Source: Euryhalocaulis sp050486445
GTDB lineage: Bacteria; Pseudomonadota; Alphaproteobacteria; Caulobacterales; Maricaulaceae
Length of the DNA stretch: 49,314 nucleotides
Direction: 5' to 3'
NCBI GenBank assembly: GCA_050486445.1
Contig: JBJHDH010000025.1
Span: 1-49,314, forward strand
In this document: one piece after another, positions 17,110 through 25,545 of the stretch
How positions within the stretch are numbered: the first letter of the stretch is position 1
Layout: each line of letters starts with the position of its first letter
Position numbers and translations under genes: made by a program
The notes under the pieces: generated by a model
Seen by the model: only the letters and a program-made list of their open reading frames with translations
The model's database searches: none
Told to the model about the DNA's origin: nothing

Positions 17110-19158
17110 ATGCGCAATCTCTCGATGCTTCCTGCTCTCGCCGCGCTCATGCTCGCCGCCTGCGGCGCGCCGCCCGCTGCGCAGGAAGACGCGGCGGAAC
17201 GCGCCGCGTTACAGCAACGTATCGAAACCCTGGGCCAGCGACTCGCACGCGCTAGGGATGCCGCGGATATCAGACGGCTACAGCATAACTATGGTCATTA
17301 TATGTCGCGCGGTTTGTGGGCAGACGCCGCCGATCTGTTCGCGGATGACGGAACCATCGAGATCGGGCTGGATGGCGTCTATCGCGGGCAGGCGCGCGTC
17401 CGCGAATATCTGCTGGAATATGGCGGCGGGCAGGAGGGCCTGCCGCACGGCGTGCTGAACGAGCAGATCCAGGTCATGCCCGTCATTCATATCGCGCCGG
17501 ATGGCGAAACGGCGCAGGCGCGCTGGCGCGGCGTCATGCTCACTGGCGAACTTGGCGTGCAGGGCCTGGTCGGAGAGGGGCCGTATCAGGTCTCCTATAT
17601 TAAGCAGAATGATGTGTGGCGCATCGCGTCGTTGCACTGGTTCAATTCGGTGACCGTCCCTTACGAGACTGGCTGGGCCAACAGCGAAGACCCCACCGGC
17701 GCGCGTTTCGTCACCACGCTGACGCCGGACGCGCCGCCCAGCGTGGATTACGAGCCGTGGCCCGGCGTCTATCTGCCCCCCTTCCATTTCCGCAACGATG
17801 CGGGCGTCACGACCGCGAACCTGACCGGCTTTTTCGCGCCGCCGCAAGCCATGAGCGTGGCCTCCGATGTGGGGGATTTTGATGCGCTGACCTTCCAGGG
17901 CGCCGCATTGGATGAGGCGCTCTCGCTGTCCGAGGCGGAAAAGGCCGCCGAGACGCTGCAACGCAAGTTCGGCTATTATATCGACAAGAATATGTGGTCA
18001 GACGCCGCGTCGCTGTTCACCGATGACGCCAGCTTTGAATGGGGCGGCTCGGGCGTCTATCGCGGGCGCGACAATATCCTTGCTTATTTCAATGCGCTGG
18101 GTGGCGAGGGGCCGCAACAGGGCGTTCTCAACGACAATATGATTCTGATGCCGACGGTGTATGTCGCGCCGGACGGGCTGTCGGCGGCTGGCCGGTTTCA
18201 GGGCTTCAGCCAGCTTGCCCGTCATGGGGAATGGGCGCGCTGGGAAACGGGTATCTATGAGACGCATTTCGTGAATGAAGGCGGAATCTGGAAGATCGGT
18301 TCGATGCGCTATGTCCAGACCATGGCCTCGCCCTATGAGGATGGCTGGGGCGTTACGGCGCTGCCGTTGAATGCGCCGCTCACTGACCCCGCGCCGGACA
18401 GCCCGCCCAGCCTGGATTACGAGCCCTGGCCCTCGTATTTCGTCGCGCCGTTCCACGCTCCGCACCCAGTCAGGGCCGGGGCGCCCACCCAAACGGCATT
18501 ACTGCCCTCACGCGCCTCTGATATGGCGGCGCTGGAGGCGCAGGTGGACGATCTGGAGCGGCGCGCCCAGGCGCTGCTGGATATCGAGGCGCTGGAAAAT
18601 CTCAACGCCATCTATGGCTATTATCTGGCGCATAATCAGTGGGACAGCCTCGCCAGCATCTTCGCAGAGGACGGAACCATCGAGATCGCCATGCGCGGCG
18701 TCTATGTGGGGCGCGACGCGGTGCGGCGTAATCTGAATCTCTATGGTGAGCAGGGCGGGGAGCAGCACGGTCTGCTGCACAACCATATGCAGTTCCAGCC
18801 AGTCATCACGTTGGGCGAGGATGGACAGACCGCGCGCATCCGCAGCCGCGCCTTCTCGATCATGGGCAACTACGGCGCCTATCAGCAATGGATGGCGGGC
18901 GTCTATGAAAACACGTTCAGCAAGATCGGCGGCGAGTGGATGTTCCAGACCGATCAGGTCTTCAACACCTATTTCGCGCCCTACGATCTTGGCTGGCGCG
19001 ACCTGCCGATGCGCGAACCGCCGGGCATCACGGATTCCAATCCGCCGGACCTGCCGCCCTCGCACCCCTTCGTGCTCTATCCGGCGCCCTTCCTGCCGCC
19101 CTATCATTATCCGAACCCGGTCACGGGCCAGCCCTCGCACGCGCCGGGCGGGGGCTGA
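17110..19158 (+). CDS. Lipoprotein with three tandem SnoaL/NTF2-like domains
   Basis: 682 residues. The start at 17110 follows GGAGA, and the lipobox LMLAAC puts the modified Cys at 18. A short coiled-coil-like segment (27-58) leads into three homologous units whose first helices read LQHNYGHYMSRGLWADAADL, LQRKFGYYIDKNMWSDAASL and LNAIYGYYLAHNQWDSLASI (starts near residues 56, 279 and 495). Each is followed by F-x-DD/ED, a GVYRG/GVYVG strand and a GVLN/GLLH segment. Units end in a Pro/aromatic stretch (DYEPWPGVYLPPFHF and relatives). Single-domain SnoaL-like proteins act as isomerases, cyclases or dehydratases, or only bind ligand. The Asp and His positions could support either. It lies in the dehydrogenase operon; a substrate-binding or product-processing role is inferred. 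Confidence 0.85.
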   Translation: MRNLSMLPALAALMLAACGAPPAAQEDAAERAALQQRIETLGQRLARARDAADIRRLQHNYGHYMSRGLWADAADLFADDGTIEIGLDGVYRGQARVREYLLEYGGGQEGLPHGVLNEQIQVMPVIHIAPDGETAQARWRGVMLTGELGVQGLVGEGPYQVSYIKQNDVWRIASLHWFNSVTVPYETGWANSEDPTGARFVTTLTPDAPPSVDYEPWPGVYLPPFHFRNDAGVTTANLTGFFAPPQAMSVASDVGDFDALTFQGAALDEALSLSEAEKAAETLQRKFGYYIDKNMWSDAASLFTDDASFEWGGSGVYRGRDNILAYFNALGGEGPQQGVLNDNMILMPTVYVAPDGLSAAGRFQGFSQLARHGEWARWETGIYETHFVNEGGIWKIGSMRYVQTMASPYEDGWGVTALPLNAPLTDPAPDSPPSLDYEPWPSYFVAPFHAPHPVRAGAPTQTALLPSRASDMAALEAQVDDLERRAQALLDIEALENLNAIYGYYLAHNQWDSLASIFAEDGTIEIAMRGVYVGRDAVRRNLNLYGEQGGEQHGLLHNHMQFQPVITLGEDGQTARIRSRAFSIMGNYGAYQQWMAGVYENTFSKIGGEWMFQTDQVFNTYFAPYDLGWRDLPMREPPGITDSNPPDLPPSHPFVLYPAPFLPPYHYPNPVTGQPSHAPGGG

Positions 19159-19178
19159 GCAACGTAACAGGAGACTTC

Positions 19179-20195
19179 ATGCGCGCTTATGTGATCCGCA
19201 AGGGCAGTAATAGTCTGGATGGGCTGGCGCAGGTTGAAATGGAAAAGCCCGCGCCCGGCCCCGGCCCCGGCGAGGTGCTGGTGCGGATGCGCGCCGCCTC
19301 GCTGAATTTCCGCGACCAGGCCATCGTGGCCGGAAAATATTTCACCGGCCCGGTGGATCGCGACACGGTTCCGCTGTCCGATGGCGCGGGAGAGGTGGAG
19401 GCCGTGGGGCAGGGGGTCTCGCATTTCTCCGCCGGCGACCGCGTGTGCTGCGCCTTTTTCGCCAACTGGACCGATGGGCCGCCGCCGCGCACGCCGCTGG
19501 CGCATGGCTCGCCGCTCGATGGCGCGCTGGCCGAATACCGCGTGTTCCCTGAAAAGGCGCTGGTCCGTATTCCGGGCCATCTCGGTTTCGAGGAGGCGGC
19601 CTGCCTGCCATGCGCCGGAGTCACGGCCTGGCGCGCGCTGATGGAGCTGGGCGATCTCAAGCCGGGCAAGACCGTTCTGTGTCTTGGCACCGGCGGGGTT
19701 TCGGTGTTCGCGCTGCAATTTGCAAAGCTGGCCGGCGCGCGCGTCGTTATCACCTCGTCCAGCGACGAGAAGCTGGAGCGCGCCCGCGCGCTCGGCGCCG
19801 ACGCCACGGTGAATTACAAAACCCATCCCGACTGGCACGAGGAGGTGCTGCGCCTCACCGGCGGGCGTGGTGTTGACCAGATTGTCGAGGTGGGCGGCGC
19901 GGGAACGCTGCCGCGTTCCTATCAATGCCTGGCCTATGATGGCCATATCGTGCTGATCGGCGTGCTGTCCGCGCCGGAGGGCGACGCCTCGCCCTATGCG
20001 ATCATGCGCAAGGCGGGCCATCTGCACGGCGTCTTTGTCGGGCCGCGCCGGATGTTCGAGGATATGAACCGCGCCATTGATGCGAACGAACTGCGCCCTG
20101 TGGTGGACCGTGTCTTCCCCTTTGAGGAAGCGCGCGCCGCGTTCGAGTATGAGCGCGCCGGAAAGCATTTCGGCAAGGTTGTGATCGCTATCTGA
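19179..20195 (+). CDS. MDR-superfamily NAD(P)-dependent oxidoreductase (zinc-independent type)
   Basis: 338 residues starting after CAGGAGA. The GroES-like N-terminal domain has NFRDQAIVAGKY where zinc enzymes carry Cys, and the structural-zinc cysteines are absent, so this resembles quinone-oxidoreductase-like MDR proteins. The cofactor-binding GTGGVSVFALQFAK block lies at about 163-176, and the second-strand region SSSDEKLERARALGAD is typical. It is 20 bases after the SnoaL lipoprotein and is the last gene of the run; a hairpin terminator follows. A role in reducing or oxidising an intermediate from the periplasmic pathway is inferred. An ORF starting at 18936 in this frame is an artificial extension. 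Confidence 0.88.
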   Translation: MRAYVIRKGSNSLDGLAQVEMEKPAPGPGPGEVLVRMRAASLNFRDQAIVAGKYFTGPVDRDTVPLSDGAGEVEAVGQGVSHFSAGDRVCCAFFANWTDGPPPRTPLAHGSPLDGALAEYRVFPEKALVRIPGHLGFEEAACLPCAGVTAWRALMELGDLKPGKTVLCLGTGGVSVFALQFAKLAGARVVITSSSDEKLERARALGADATVNYKTHPDWHEEVLRLTGGRGVDQIVEVGGAGTLPRSYQCLAYDGHIVLIGVLSAPEGDASPYAIMRKAGHLHGVFVGPRRMFEDMNRAIDANELRPVVDRVFPFEEARAAFEYERAGKHFGKVVIAI

Positions 20196-20214
20196 CGTCG
20201 CCATGCAAAACGAA

Positions 20215-20241
20215 AAAGGGCGGCGCAGCGCGCCGCCCTTT
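20215..20241. terminator. Bidirectional intrinsic terminator
   Basis: AAAGGGCGGCG and its exact complement CGCCGCCCTTT flank the five-base loop CAGCG, with A-rich sequence on the left and T-rich on the right. It lies between the convergent MDR oxidoreductase and aldehyde dehydrogenase genes and can stop both transcripts. Confidence 0.85.
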
Positions 20242-20264
20242 GCATTGTGCGTCTTGGGGTTGCG

Positions 20265-21767
20265 TCACACCATCATCAGCACGGTCTTGGTCTCGGTATA
20301 GAGATCGAGCACATCCTTGCCGTTCTCGCGCCCATAGCCGGATTGTTTGAACCCGCCGAACGACATGGCGGGGTCCAGGAAATTATGCGTGTTCACCCAC
20401 ACCGTACCGGCGCGCAGGCGCCTGGTGACGCGGTGCACGGTCGAGACATTGGTGGAATAGACCGAGGCGGCGAGGCCATAGTCGGTGTCGTTCGCCATGC
20501 GGATGGCGTCCTCCATGTCCTCGAAGGGCGTGGCGACCAGAACCGGGCCGAAAATCTCCTCGCGATAGATGGAGGCGCTTTCGGAAACCCCGGTGAACAC
20601 GGTCGGCTGCACGAAATAGCCGCGATTGCCGTGCGCCGCGCCGCCCACCGCCACCTCGGCGCCTTCGGCCTTGCCTTTCTCGATATAGCCCAGCACGCGC
20701 TGGCGCTGCTCGTCGGAGACCAGCGGCCCCATGCCGACGCCCTCGTCAAAGGGCGAACCCAGCGTCATGCCCGACGCGGCGCCGGCGACGCCTTCGATTA
20801 CCTTGTCGTGGATGGATTTGTGCAGGAACAGGCGCGAGCCGGCGGTGCAGACCTGGCCCTGATTGAAGAAGATGCCGTTCAGCACGCCGGGGATCACGTG
20901 TTCGAGGTCGGCGTCGGCGGCCACGATGGAGGGCGACTTGCCGCCCAGCTCCAGCGACACGCGCTTCACCGTGTCGGCGGCGGATTTGGCGATCTGCTTG
21001 CCGACGGCGGTAGAGCCGGTGAAGGCGATCTTGTTGACATCGGGATGGGCGACCAGCGCCGCGCCCGCGGTCTCGCCATAACCTGTCACGATATTGATGA
21101 CGCCCTTGGGAAAACCGGCCTCCAGGATCAGTTCGCCGAGCCGGATCGTGGTCAGCGGCGTCTGTTCGGCCGGTTTCAGCACCACGGTGCAGCCCGTGGC
21201 CAGCGCCGGCCCGATTTTCCAGATCGCCATGGCCAGCGGGAAATTCCACGGCACGATCTGGCCGACCACGCCGACCGGCTCGCGCGTGCTGAAGGCGCGC
21301 CATTGCTCACCATGCATTGAGGGCAGCGAGACATCGAAGGTGCGGCCCTCGATCTTGGTGGCCCAGCCGGCATTGTAGCGCAGCGAGTCGATCGAGCCCT
21401 GAATGTCGATAATGCGCGCGAAGAACAGCAGCTTGCCGACATCCAGCGATTCAAGCTGGGTCAGCTCGTCGGCATGCTGTTCCAGAAGATCGGCCAGTTT
21501 CAGCATCAGATGCTGGCGCTGCGCCGGCGGCACGCGGCTCCATTCGCCCTCAAAGGCGCGGCGCGCGGCCTTCACGGCGCGGTCGATATCCGCCGCGCCG
21601 CCCTCGGCGACCTTGCAGATCACCTGCTCGGTCGAGGGGTCGATGGCGTCGAATGTTTTTCCCGAAACCGCATCGACCCATTCATTGTCGATCAGCAGCT
21701 TCTTGTCGGTAGAGATGAAAGACTGGGCGGCCGCGCCCAGCTTCGGAAAATTCACCTTCTGGTCCAT
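20265..21767 (-). CDS. Aldehyde dehydrogenase (NAD(P)+-dependent, ALDH superfamily)
   Basis: 500 residues, close to the family norm. The NAD-binding IVPWNFPLAMA and GSTAVGKQI blocks, the catalytic Glu in LELGGKSPSIV and the catalytic Cys in NQGQVCTAGSRLF are all present, as is EEIFGPVL. The start at 21767 (MDQKVNF) follows AGG-containing sequence; in-frame codons up to 21875 are unlikely. It converges on the dehydrogenase operon. Oxidation of aldehydes produced by the PQQ enzymes is a natural hypothesis, but the best-known relatives (ALDH1/2- and betaine-aldehyde-type) are broad in substrate. Confidence 0.94.
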   Translation of the reverse strand: MDQKVNFPKLGAAAQSFISTDKKLLIDNEWVDAVSGKTFDAIDPSTEQVICKVAEGGAADIDRAVKAARRAFEGEWSRVPPAQRQHLMLKLADLLEQHADELTQLESLDVGKLLFFARIIDIQGSIDSLRYNAGWATKIEGRTFDVSLPSMHGEQWRAFSTREPVGVVGQIVPWNFPLAMAIWKIGPALATGCTVVLKPAEQTPLTTIRLGELILEAGFPKGVINIVTGYGETAGAALVAHPDVNKIAFTGSTAVGKQIAKSAADTVKRVSLELGGKSPSIVAADADLEHVIPGVLNGIFFNQGQVCTAGSRLFLHKSIHDKVIEGVAGAASGMTLGSPFDEGVGMGPLVSDEQRQRVLGYIEKGKAEGAEVAVGGAAHGNRGYFVQPTVFTGVSESASIYREEIFGPVLVATPFEDMEDAIRMANDTDYGLAASVYSTNVSTVHRVTRRLRAGTVWVNTHNFLDPAMSFGGFKQSGYGRENGKDVLDLYTETKTVLMMV

Positions 21768-21918
21768 GTCCTGAAACCTCCCCGTCTGGTTCGCCGGCCC
21801 GCATGGCGGCGGGCAGGCGTCCCCCGGATTCATGACGGCGCCATGTCCGGGGCAAGATTTTCGCCACTCTAGCACCCGCGCCCGGCGGCGCGAACCGTGG
21901 CGATAGAGGGGGTCAGGC

Positions 21919-23028
21919 TCAGCCCGGGAATTCCTGTTTCAGGAAGTCCAGCACGGGTTCGGGCGTCAGCGTTGTCTCGATATAGGCCTCGCCGATCCGG
22001 CGCGGCAGCACGAACACCAGCCGCCCCATACTGGCCTTCTTGTCGCCGCGCATCCGGTCCAGCAGCGCCGCCGGATCATACGGCCCGCCCGGCAATTCCG
22101 CCGCGCTGGCCGGCAGGCCGACGGCGCGCAGATGCGCCTCCAGACGCTGCGCGTCCGCTTCTGCGCAAATGCCGAGCGCGGCGGCCATGCGCGATGCGGC
22201 GCCAAGGCCCCAGCCTACTGCCTCGCCGTGGCGCAGCGCGTCGCCATATCCGGCCTCGGCTTCCGCCGCGTGCGCGAAGGTGTGGCCGAAATTGAGCAGT
22301 GCGCGCACGCCGGATTCACGCTCGTCCTCGGCCACGATTTCGGCCTTCAGCTCCACGGCGCGCGCCACGGCATGGGTCACGGCCTCCGGCTCCAGCGCCA
22401 CCACATCCGGCCCGTTCGCTTCCAGCCAGGCGAAGAAATCCGCATCGCGCGCGGCGGCGATCTTGGCGATCTCCGCATAGCCGGCGCGGATCTCGCGCGC
22501 GGGCAGGGTGGCGAGCAGGTCCGTATCGGCCAGCACCAGGCCGGGCTGGTGGAATGCGCCCACCAGATTTTTGCCGCGCGCGGCATTGATGCCGGTCTTG
22601 CCGCCGACCGAGGAATCCACCTGGCTCAGCAGCGTCGTCGGAATCTGCACAAAGGGCGCGCCGCGTTTCAGCGTCGCGGCGGCGAAACCCGCAAGATCGC
22701 CGGTGACGCCGCCGCCAAAGGCGAAGATCGCCTCCCTGCGCTCCAGGTCCAGCGCTAGCAGCCGCTCCATCAGCTCGGCGTAATGTGCAAAACTCTTGGT
22801 CGCCTCGCCGGACGGGATTTCGACAGGAATGGGCGTCAGCCCCGCGCGCTCCAGCGCGGCGGAGAGATGTGTTCCGTGCCGCGACCAGACTGCGCTGTCC
22901 GCCACCACCGGCGCGCGGCCGAGCGGGCACAGCGGCGCGGCGCGACCGATCTCGTCCAGCGCGCCCGGCCCGATCAGCACGTCATAGGACCGCCCTTCCA
23001 GGGCGACGCGCACAGTGCGCAAAGTCAT
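21919..23028 (-). CDS. aroB: 3-dehydroquinate synthase
   Basis: 369 residues. Converts DAHP to 3-dehydroquinate in the shikimate pathway. The NAD-binding FAFGGGVTGDLAGFAAAT, PTTLLSQVDSSVGGKTG and metal ligands (Glu in RAGYAEIAK, His in NFGHTFAHAAE, His in RHGEAVGWG) are present. Its start overlaps the shikimate kinase stop (23025-23028), as in many alphaproteobacteria, so the two are coupled. It is cytoplasmic and constitutive. Confidence 0.97.
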   Translation of the reverse strand: MTLRTVRVALEGRSYDVLIGPGALDEIGRAAPLCPLGRAPVVADSAVWSRHGTHLSAALERAGLTPIPVEIPSGEATKSFAHYAELMERLLALDLERREAIFAFGGGVTGDLAGFAAATLKRGAPFVQIPTTLLSQVDSSVGGKTGINAARGKNLVGAFHQPGLVLADTDLLATLPAREIRAGYAEIAKIAAARDADFFAWLEANGPDVVALEPEAVTHAVARAVELKAEIVAEDERESGVRALLNFGHTFAHAAEAEAGYGDALRHGEAVGWGLGAASRMAAALGICAEADAQRLEAHLRAVGLPASAAELPGGPYDPAALLDRMRGDKKASMGRLVFVLPRRIGEAYIETTLTPEPVLDFLKQEFPG

Positions 23029-23579
23029 CTCACAGGCTCCATTTCGGCCAGCGCCTTCAGCACGGCGTCGGCTGTGCGCTCCGGCGACCCGGACCCGCCA
23101 TCCACGATCAGGTCCGCCTGGCTGTATACCGGTTCCCGCTCGGCCAGAAGCTGGCGCAGCGTCTCGCGTACATCCTTATCCTGCAAGAGCGGGCGGCGGC
23201 CCCGCCGCTCGGTGCGCGCGGTCAGCACGCGCAGCGGCGCGCGCAGCCAGACCGAAATGGCGCTTTCCGCGACTCGCGCCCTTGTGCCAGGATCCATGAT
23301 CGCGCCGCCCCCGGTGGCGATTACCTTCCGGGGTCCGGTCAGCAGGCGCGCGATCACCTCCCGCTCCAGCCGGCGGAATTCCGGCTCGCCATATTCGGCG
23401 AAAATATCGCTGATGCTACGCTTGGCGGCGTCTTCGATGGCCTCGTCGGCGTCGGCGAACTCCAGATTCAGGCGGCGGGCCAGAATCCGGCCGACCGTGC
23501 TTTTTCCGGCCCCCATAAGCCCGATCAGCACGATATGCCGTTCGCCCTTCGCCTCGCTTCCGCCTATTTCTCCGGTCAT
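23025..23579 (-). CDS. aroK: Shikimate kinase
   Basis: 184 residues. Phosphorylates shikimate with ATP. The P-loop GLMGAGKSTVG begins near residue 20; DADEAIED, the FRRLEREV arginine and ATGGGAIMDPGTR bind shikimate; the lid carries RRGRRPLL. It is first gene of aroK-aroB, divergent from the small membrane ORF and xerD side, a conserved alphaproteobacterial arrangement. Confidence 0.97.
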   Translation of the reverse strand: MTGEIGGSEAKGERHIVLIGLMGAGKSTVGRILARRLNLEFADADEAIEDAAKRSISDIFAEYGEPEFRRLEREVIARLLTGPRKVIATGGGAIMDPGTRARVAESAISVWLRAPLRVLTARTERRGRRPLLQDKDVRETLRQLLAEREPVYSQADLIVDGGSGSPERTADAVLKALAEMEPVR

Positions 23580-23717
23580 GGCTTTCCGTGTAATGAGCCG
23601 CTGGCCGGCTCACAAGCTTGCCCCGGCCTCCGAGCCGGGGCGCGCCGGGCGATGGCCATTCTGCACGGCGCGGAAAAATGGGTTAGGCTGGTGGCGGGCA
23701 GAGGAGGCGGATTCGTC

Positions 23718-23861
23718 ATGCGGGCGGCCCTGATAGCAATTGGCGCATTTGTGGTGCTGGCGGGGGCGGGGCTAATCGCGCTGCTGGTCCATGCGGAATC
23801 CATCGAATCCGGCCAGGGAGAAGTTCGGATTGAGCTGCGGCAAGATGCGTTCCCTGAATAG
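23718..23861 (+). CDS. Small single-pass membrane protein (47 aa), hypothetical
   Basis: ATG at 23718 is preceded by GAGGAGG. The product is one hydrophobic segment (about residues 4-25, AALIAIGAFVVLAGAGLIAL) followed by a short polar tail rich in Glu. It lies in the gap between aroK and the large exported protein and overlaps the start of the latter by 17 bases in another frame, suggesting coupling. It resembles small membrane proteins that precede xerD in related genomes, but this recollection is weak. Confidence 0.6.
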   Translation: MRAALIAIGAFVVLAGAGLIALLVHAESIESGQGEVRIELRQDAFPE

Positions 23862-25545
23862 GCAGGCGGCCCACGCCCGGCGCGCAGCCGGGGCGGCGGC
23901 CGGGGCGCTGGCGCTCTGGTCCTCCGGCGCTCTGGCGCAGGACATCCAGATTGAGACGCTGGGCCCGGTCGACCCGTTCAGCATCGGTCTTCTTACCCCC
24001 AGCGAGGGCGCCCTCCCGTCCAGCCTGTGGCGCGGCTCTACCCCGGCGCTGGCGGCCGAGGCGATGGCCCAGGCGCCCCGGGATTCCGAATCCCCGGCGG
24101 TCAACCGCTTGCTGTCGCGCACCCTGCTGTCGGGCGGGGAGCCGCCGGCGGAAGCCGATTCCGATAGCAATGGCGCGGCGCTGGCGGCCCGGCGCCTGCG
24201 GGTGCTGATCGAAGCCGGCTTCGCCGCCGACGCGGCGCGTCTGGCGGCGCGCACGCCCGATGTGCAGTCCCATGCCGATCTGGCGGAGTCGCAGGCGACG
24301 GGTCAGTTGCTGGCCGCCGATCTGGACGGCGCATGCCGCACCGCCGAACTGCTGCGCGAGGGCCGCGACGGCCAGTTCTGGCTGCACCTGCGCGCTGTGT
24401 GTCTGGCGGCCGCAGGCGATGCGCGCGCCGATCTCACCGCCCAGCTCGCCCGGGAGGAGGGCCGCAGCGAGCAGTTCGAGCGGGCCTGGTCCCTTATTCT
24501 GGCCGGTGATGCGCCGGACGAGCGGGTGCAGACCGCCGATCCGCTGGTCTATGCGGCCGCCGTGCGCGCCGGGGCCATCATTGCGCCGGCCGCGGGTGCA
24601 CCGCGCGCCATGCGGCTTGCGCCGCTGCCTGGCGCCGCGCCGGAAACTCTGGCCTTCGATGCCGGCCGCGCCGCGCGTATCGGCCTTGCTGCTCCGGCCG
24701 CCGCCGCCGCCGCTTACGAGGCTGTCCTGGCGCCGGAAAGCGATAGCCCCATCGACCGGCTGGACCTGGCGCTGGACGCCGAACCTGGCCTGCGCGAGGC
24801 GTTGCTCTATCAGATCGCCGTGGACAGGACGGAGACCGGCGCGCTGCGGGCGCAGGCCATCGCCGCATCGCTGGAGACAGCCGAGGGCGTCAGCGGCCGG
24901 TTGCTCGCCGCGCGACTGCTGACCCCGGCGCTGCGCACCCTGCCGGCGGAGGACGGGCGCGACGACGCTCTGCTGTTTGCGATGGCCGCGGCCATCGCCG
25001 GGGAAGCCTCGCTGGCCCGCCGCTGGCGCGATCTGGCAGTGCAGCGCCCGCCCGCGCCTTCTCCCGCCGCCTCTGCCGACGCCGGCGCACCGGTTCCGCT
25101 CGGTCTGGCCGTCGCGCCCTGGAGTCCGCCCTCGGCGGAAGAACTGGCGGAGATCGACGCCCTGATCGCGCTCTTCGCGGAATCGCCGTCCGCCGCCGCC
25201 AGCCGCCTTCAGGACGAAGGGGATGAGCGCGTGCGTTTTATCGACGCCGTGGTGCTGGACGCGCTCGGCAAGTCGGGAGAGCCCGATCTGCGTCTGCGTT
25301 TCCTGCGCGGCGAGGGTGTTTCGGGCGCGCGCGCTGACGTCAATATTCTGATGGCGATGGAATCCGCCGCCCATGCCGCCGCCATGGCGGAAACGGCGCT
25401 GCTCGCCGCCGCGGCGATGGGGCCGGGGCCAGGTGAACTGGCCGCCGCCGATCTCGCCCGCATCGTCCGCGCCCTGAATCAGGCCGGACTGGTCGAAGCG
25501 GCGCAGGAAGCCGGGCTGGAAGCCATGCTGGCGGTGCGGCGATGA
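23845..25545 (+). CDS. Exported Ala-rich helical protein of unknown function
   Basis: 566 residues from ATG 23845. An Arg-rich start, a hydrophobic run and ALA|QDI near residue 35 indicate a Sec signal peptide. The rest is almost entirely helical and Ala/Leu/Asp-rich, with helix pairs reminiscent of degenerate TPR/HEAT repeats (for example AALAARRLRVLIEAGFAADA and DGACRTAELLREGRDGQFW). No catalytic motif is seen. Its stop overlaps the xerD start (25542-25545), so it is cotranscribed with xerD. An in-frame ATG at 23791 would precede the signal peptide and overlap the small ORF. A similar exported protein adjoins xerD in other alphaproteobacteria. Function unknown; periplasmic location likely. 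Confidence 0.85.
   Translation: MRSLNRQAAHARRAAGAAAGALALWSSGALAQDIQIETLGPVDPFSIGLLTPSEGALPSSLWRGSTPALAAEAMAQAPRDSESPAVNRLLSRTLLSGGEPPAEADSDSNGAALAARRLRVLIEAGFAADAARLAARTPDVQSHADLAESQATGQLLAADLDGACRTAELLREGRDGQFWLHLRAVCLAAAGDARADLTAQLAREEGRSEQFERAWSLILAGDAPDERVQTADPLVYAAAVRAGAIIAPAAGAPRAMRLAPLPGAAPETLAFDAGRAARIGLAAPAAAAAAYEAVLAPESDSPIDRLDLALDAEPGLREALLYQIAVDRTETGALRAQAIAASLETAEGVSGRLLAARLLTPALRTLPAEDGRDDALLFAMAAAIAGEASLARRWRDLAVQRPPAPSPAASADAGAPVPLGLAVAPWSPPSAEELAEIDALIALFAESPSAAASRLQDEGDERVRFIDAVVLDALGKSGEPDLRLRFLRGEGVSGARADVNILMAMESAAHAAAMAETALLAAAAMGPGPGELAAADLARIVRALNQAGLVEAAQEAGLEAMLAVRR

Noticed and set aside
6588..20195. Possibility that the island includes PQQ biosynthesis genes
   Set aside because: No pqqA-E-like sequence is seen anywhere in the window.
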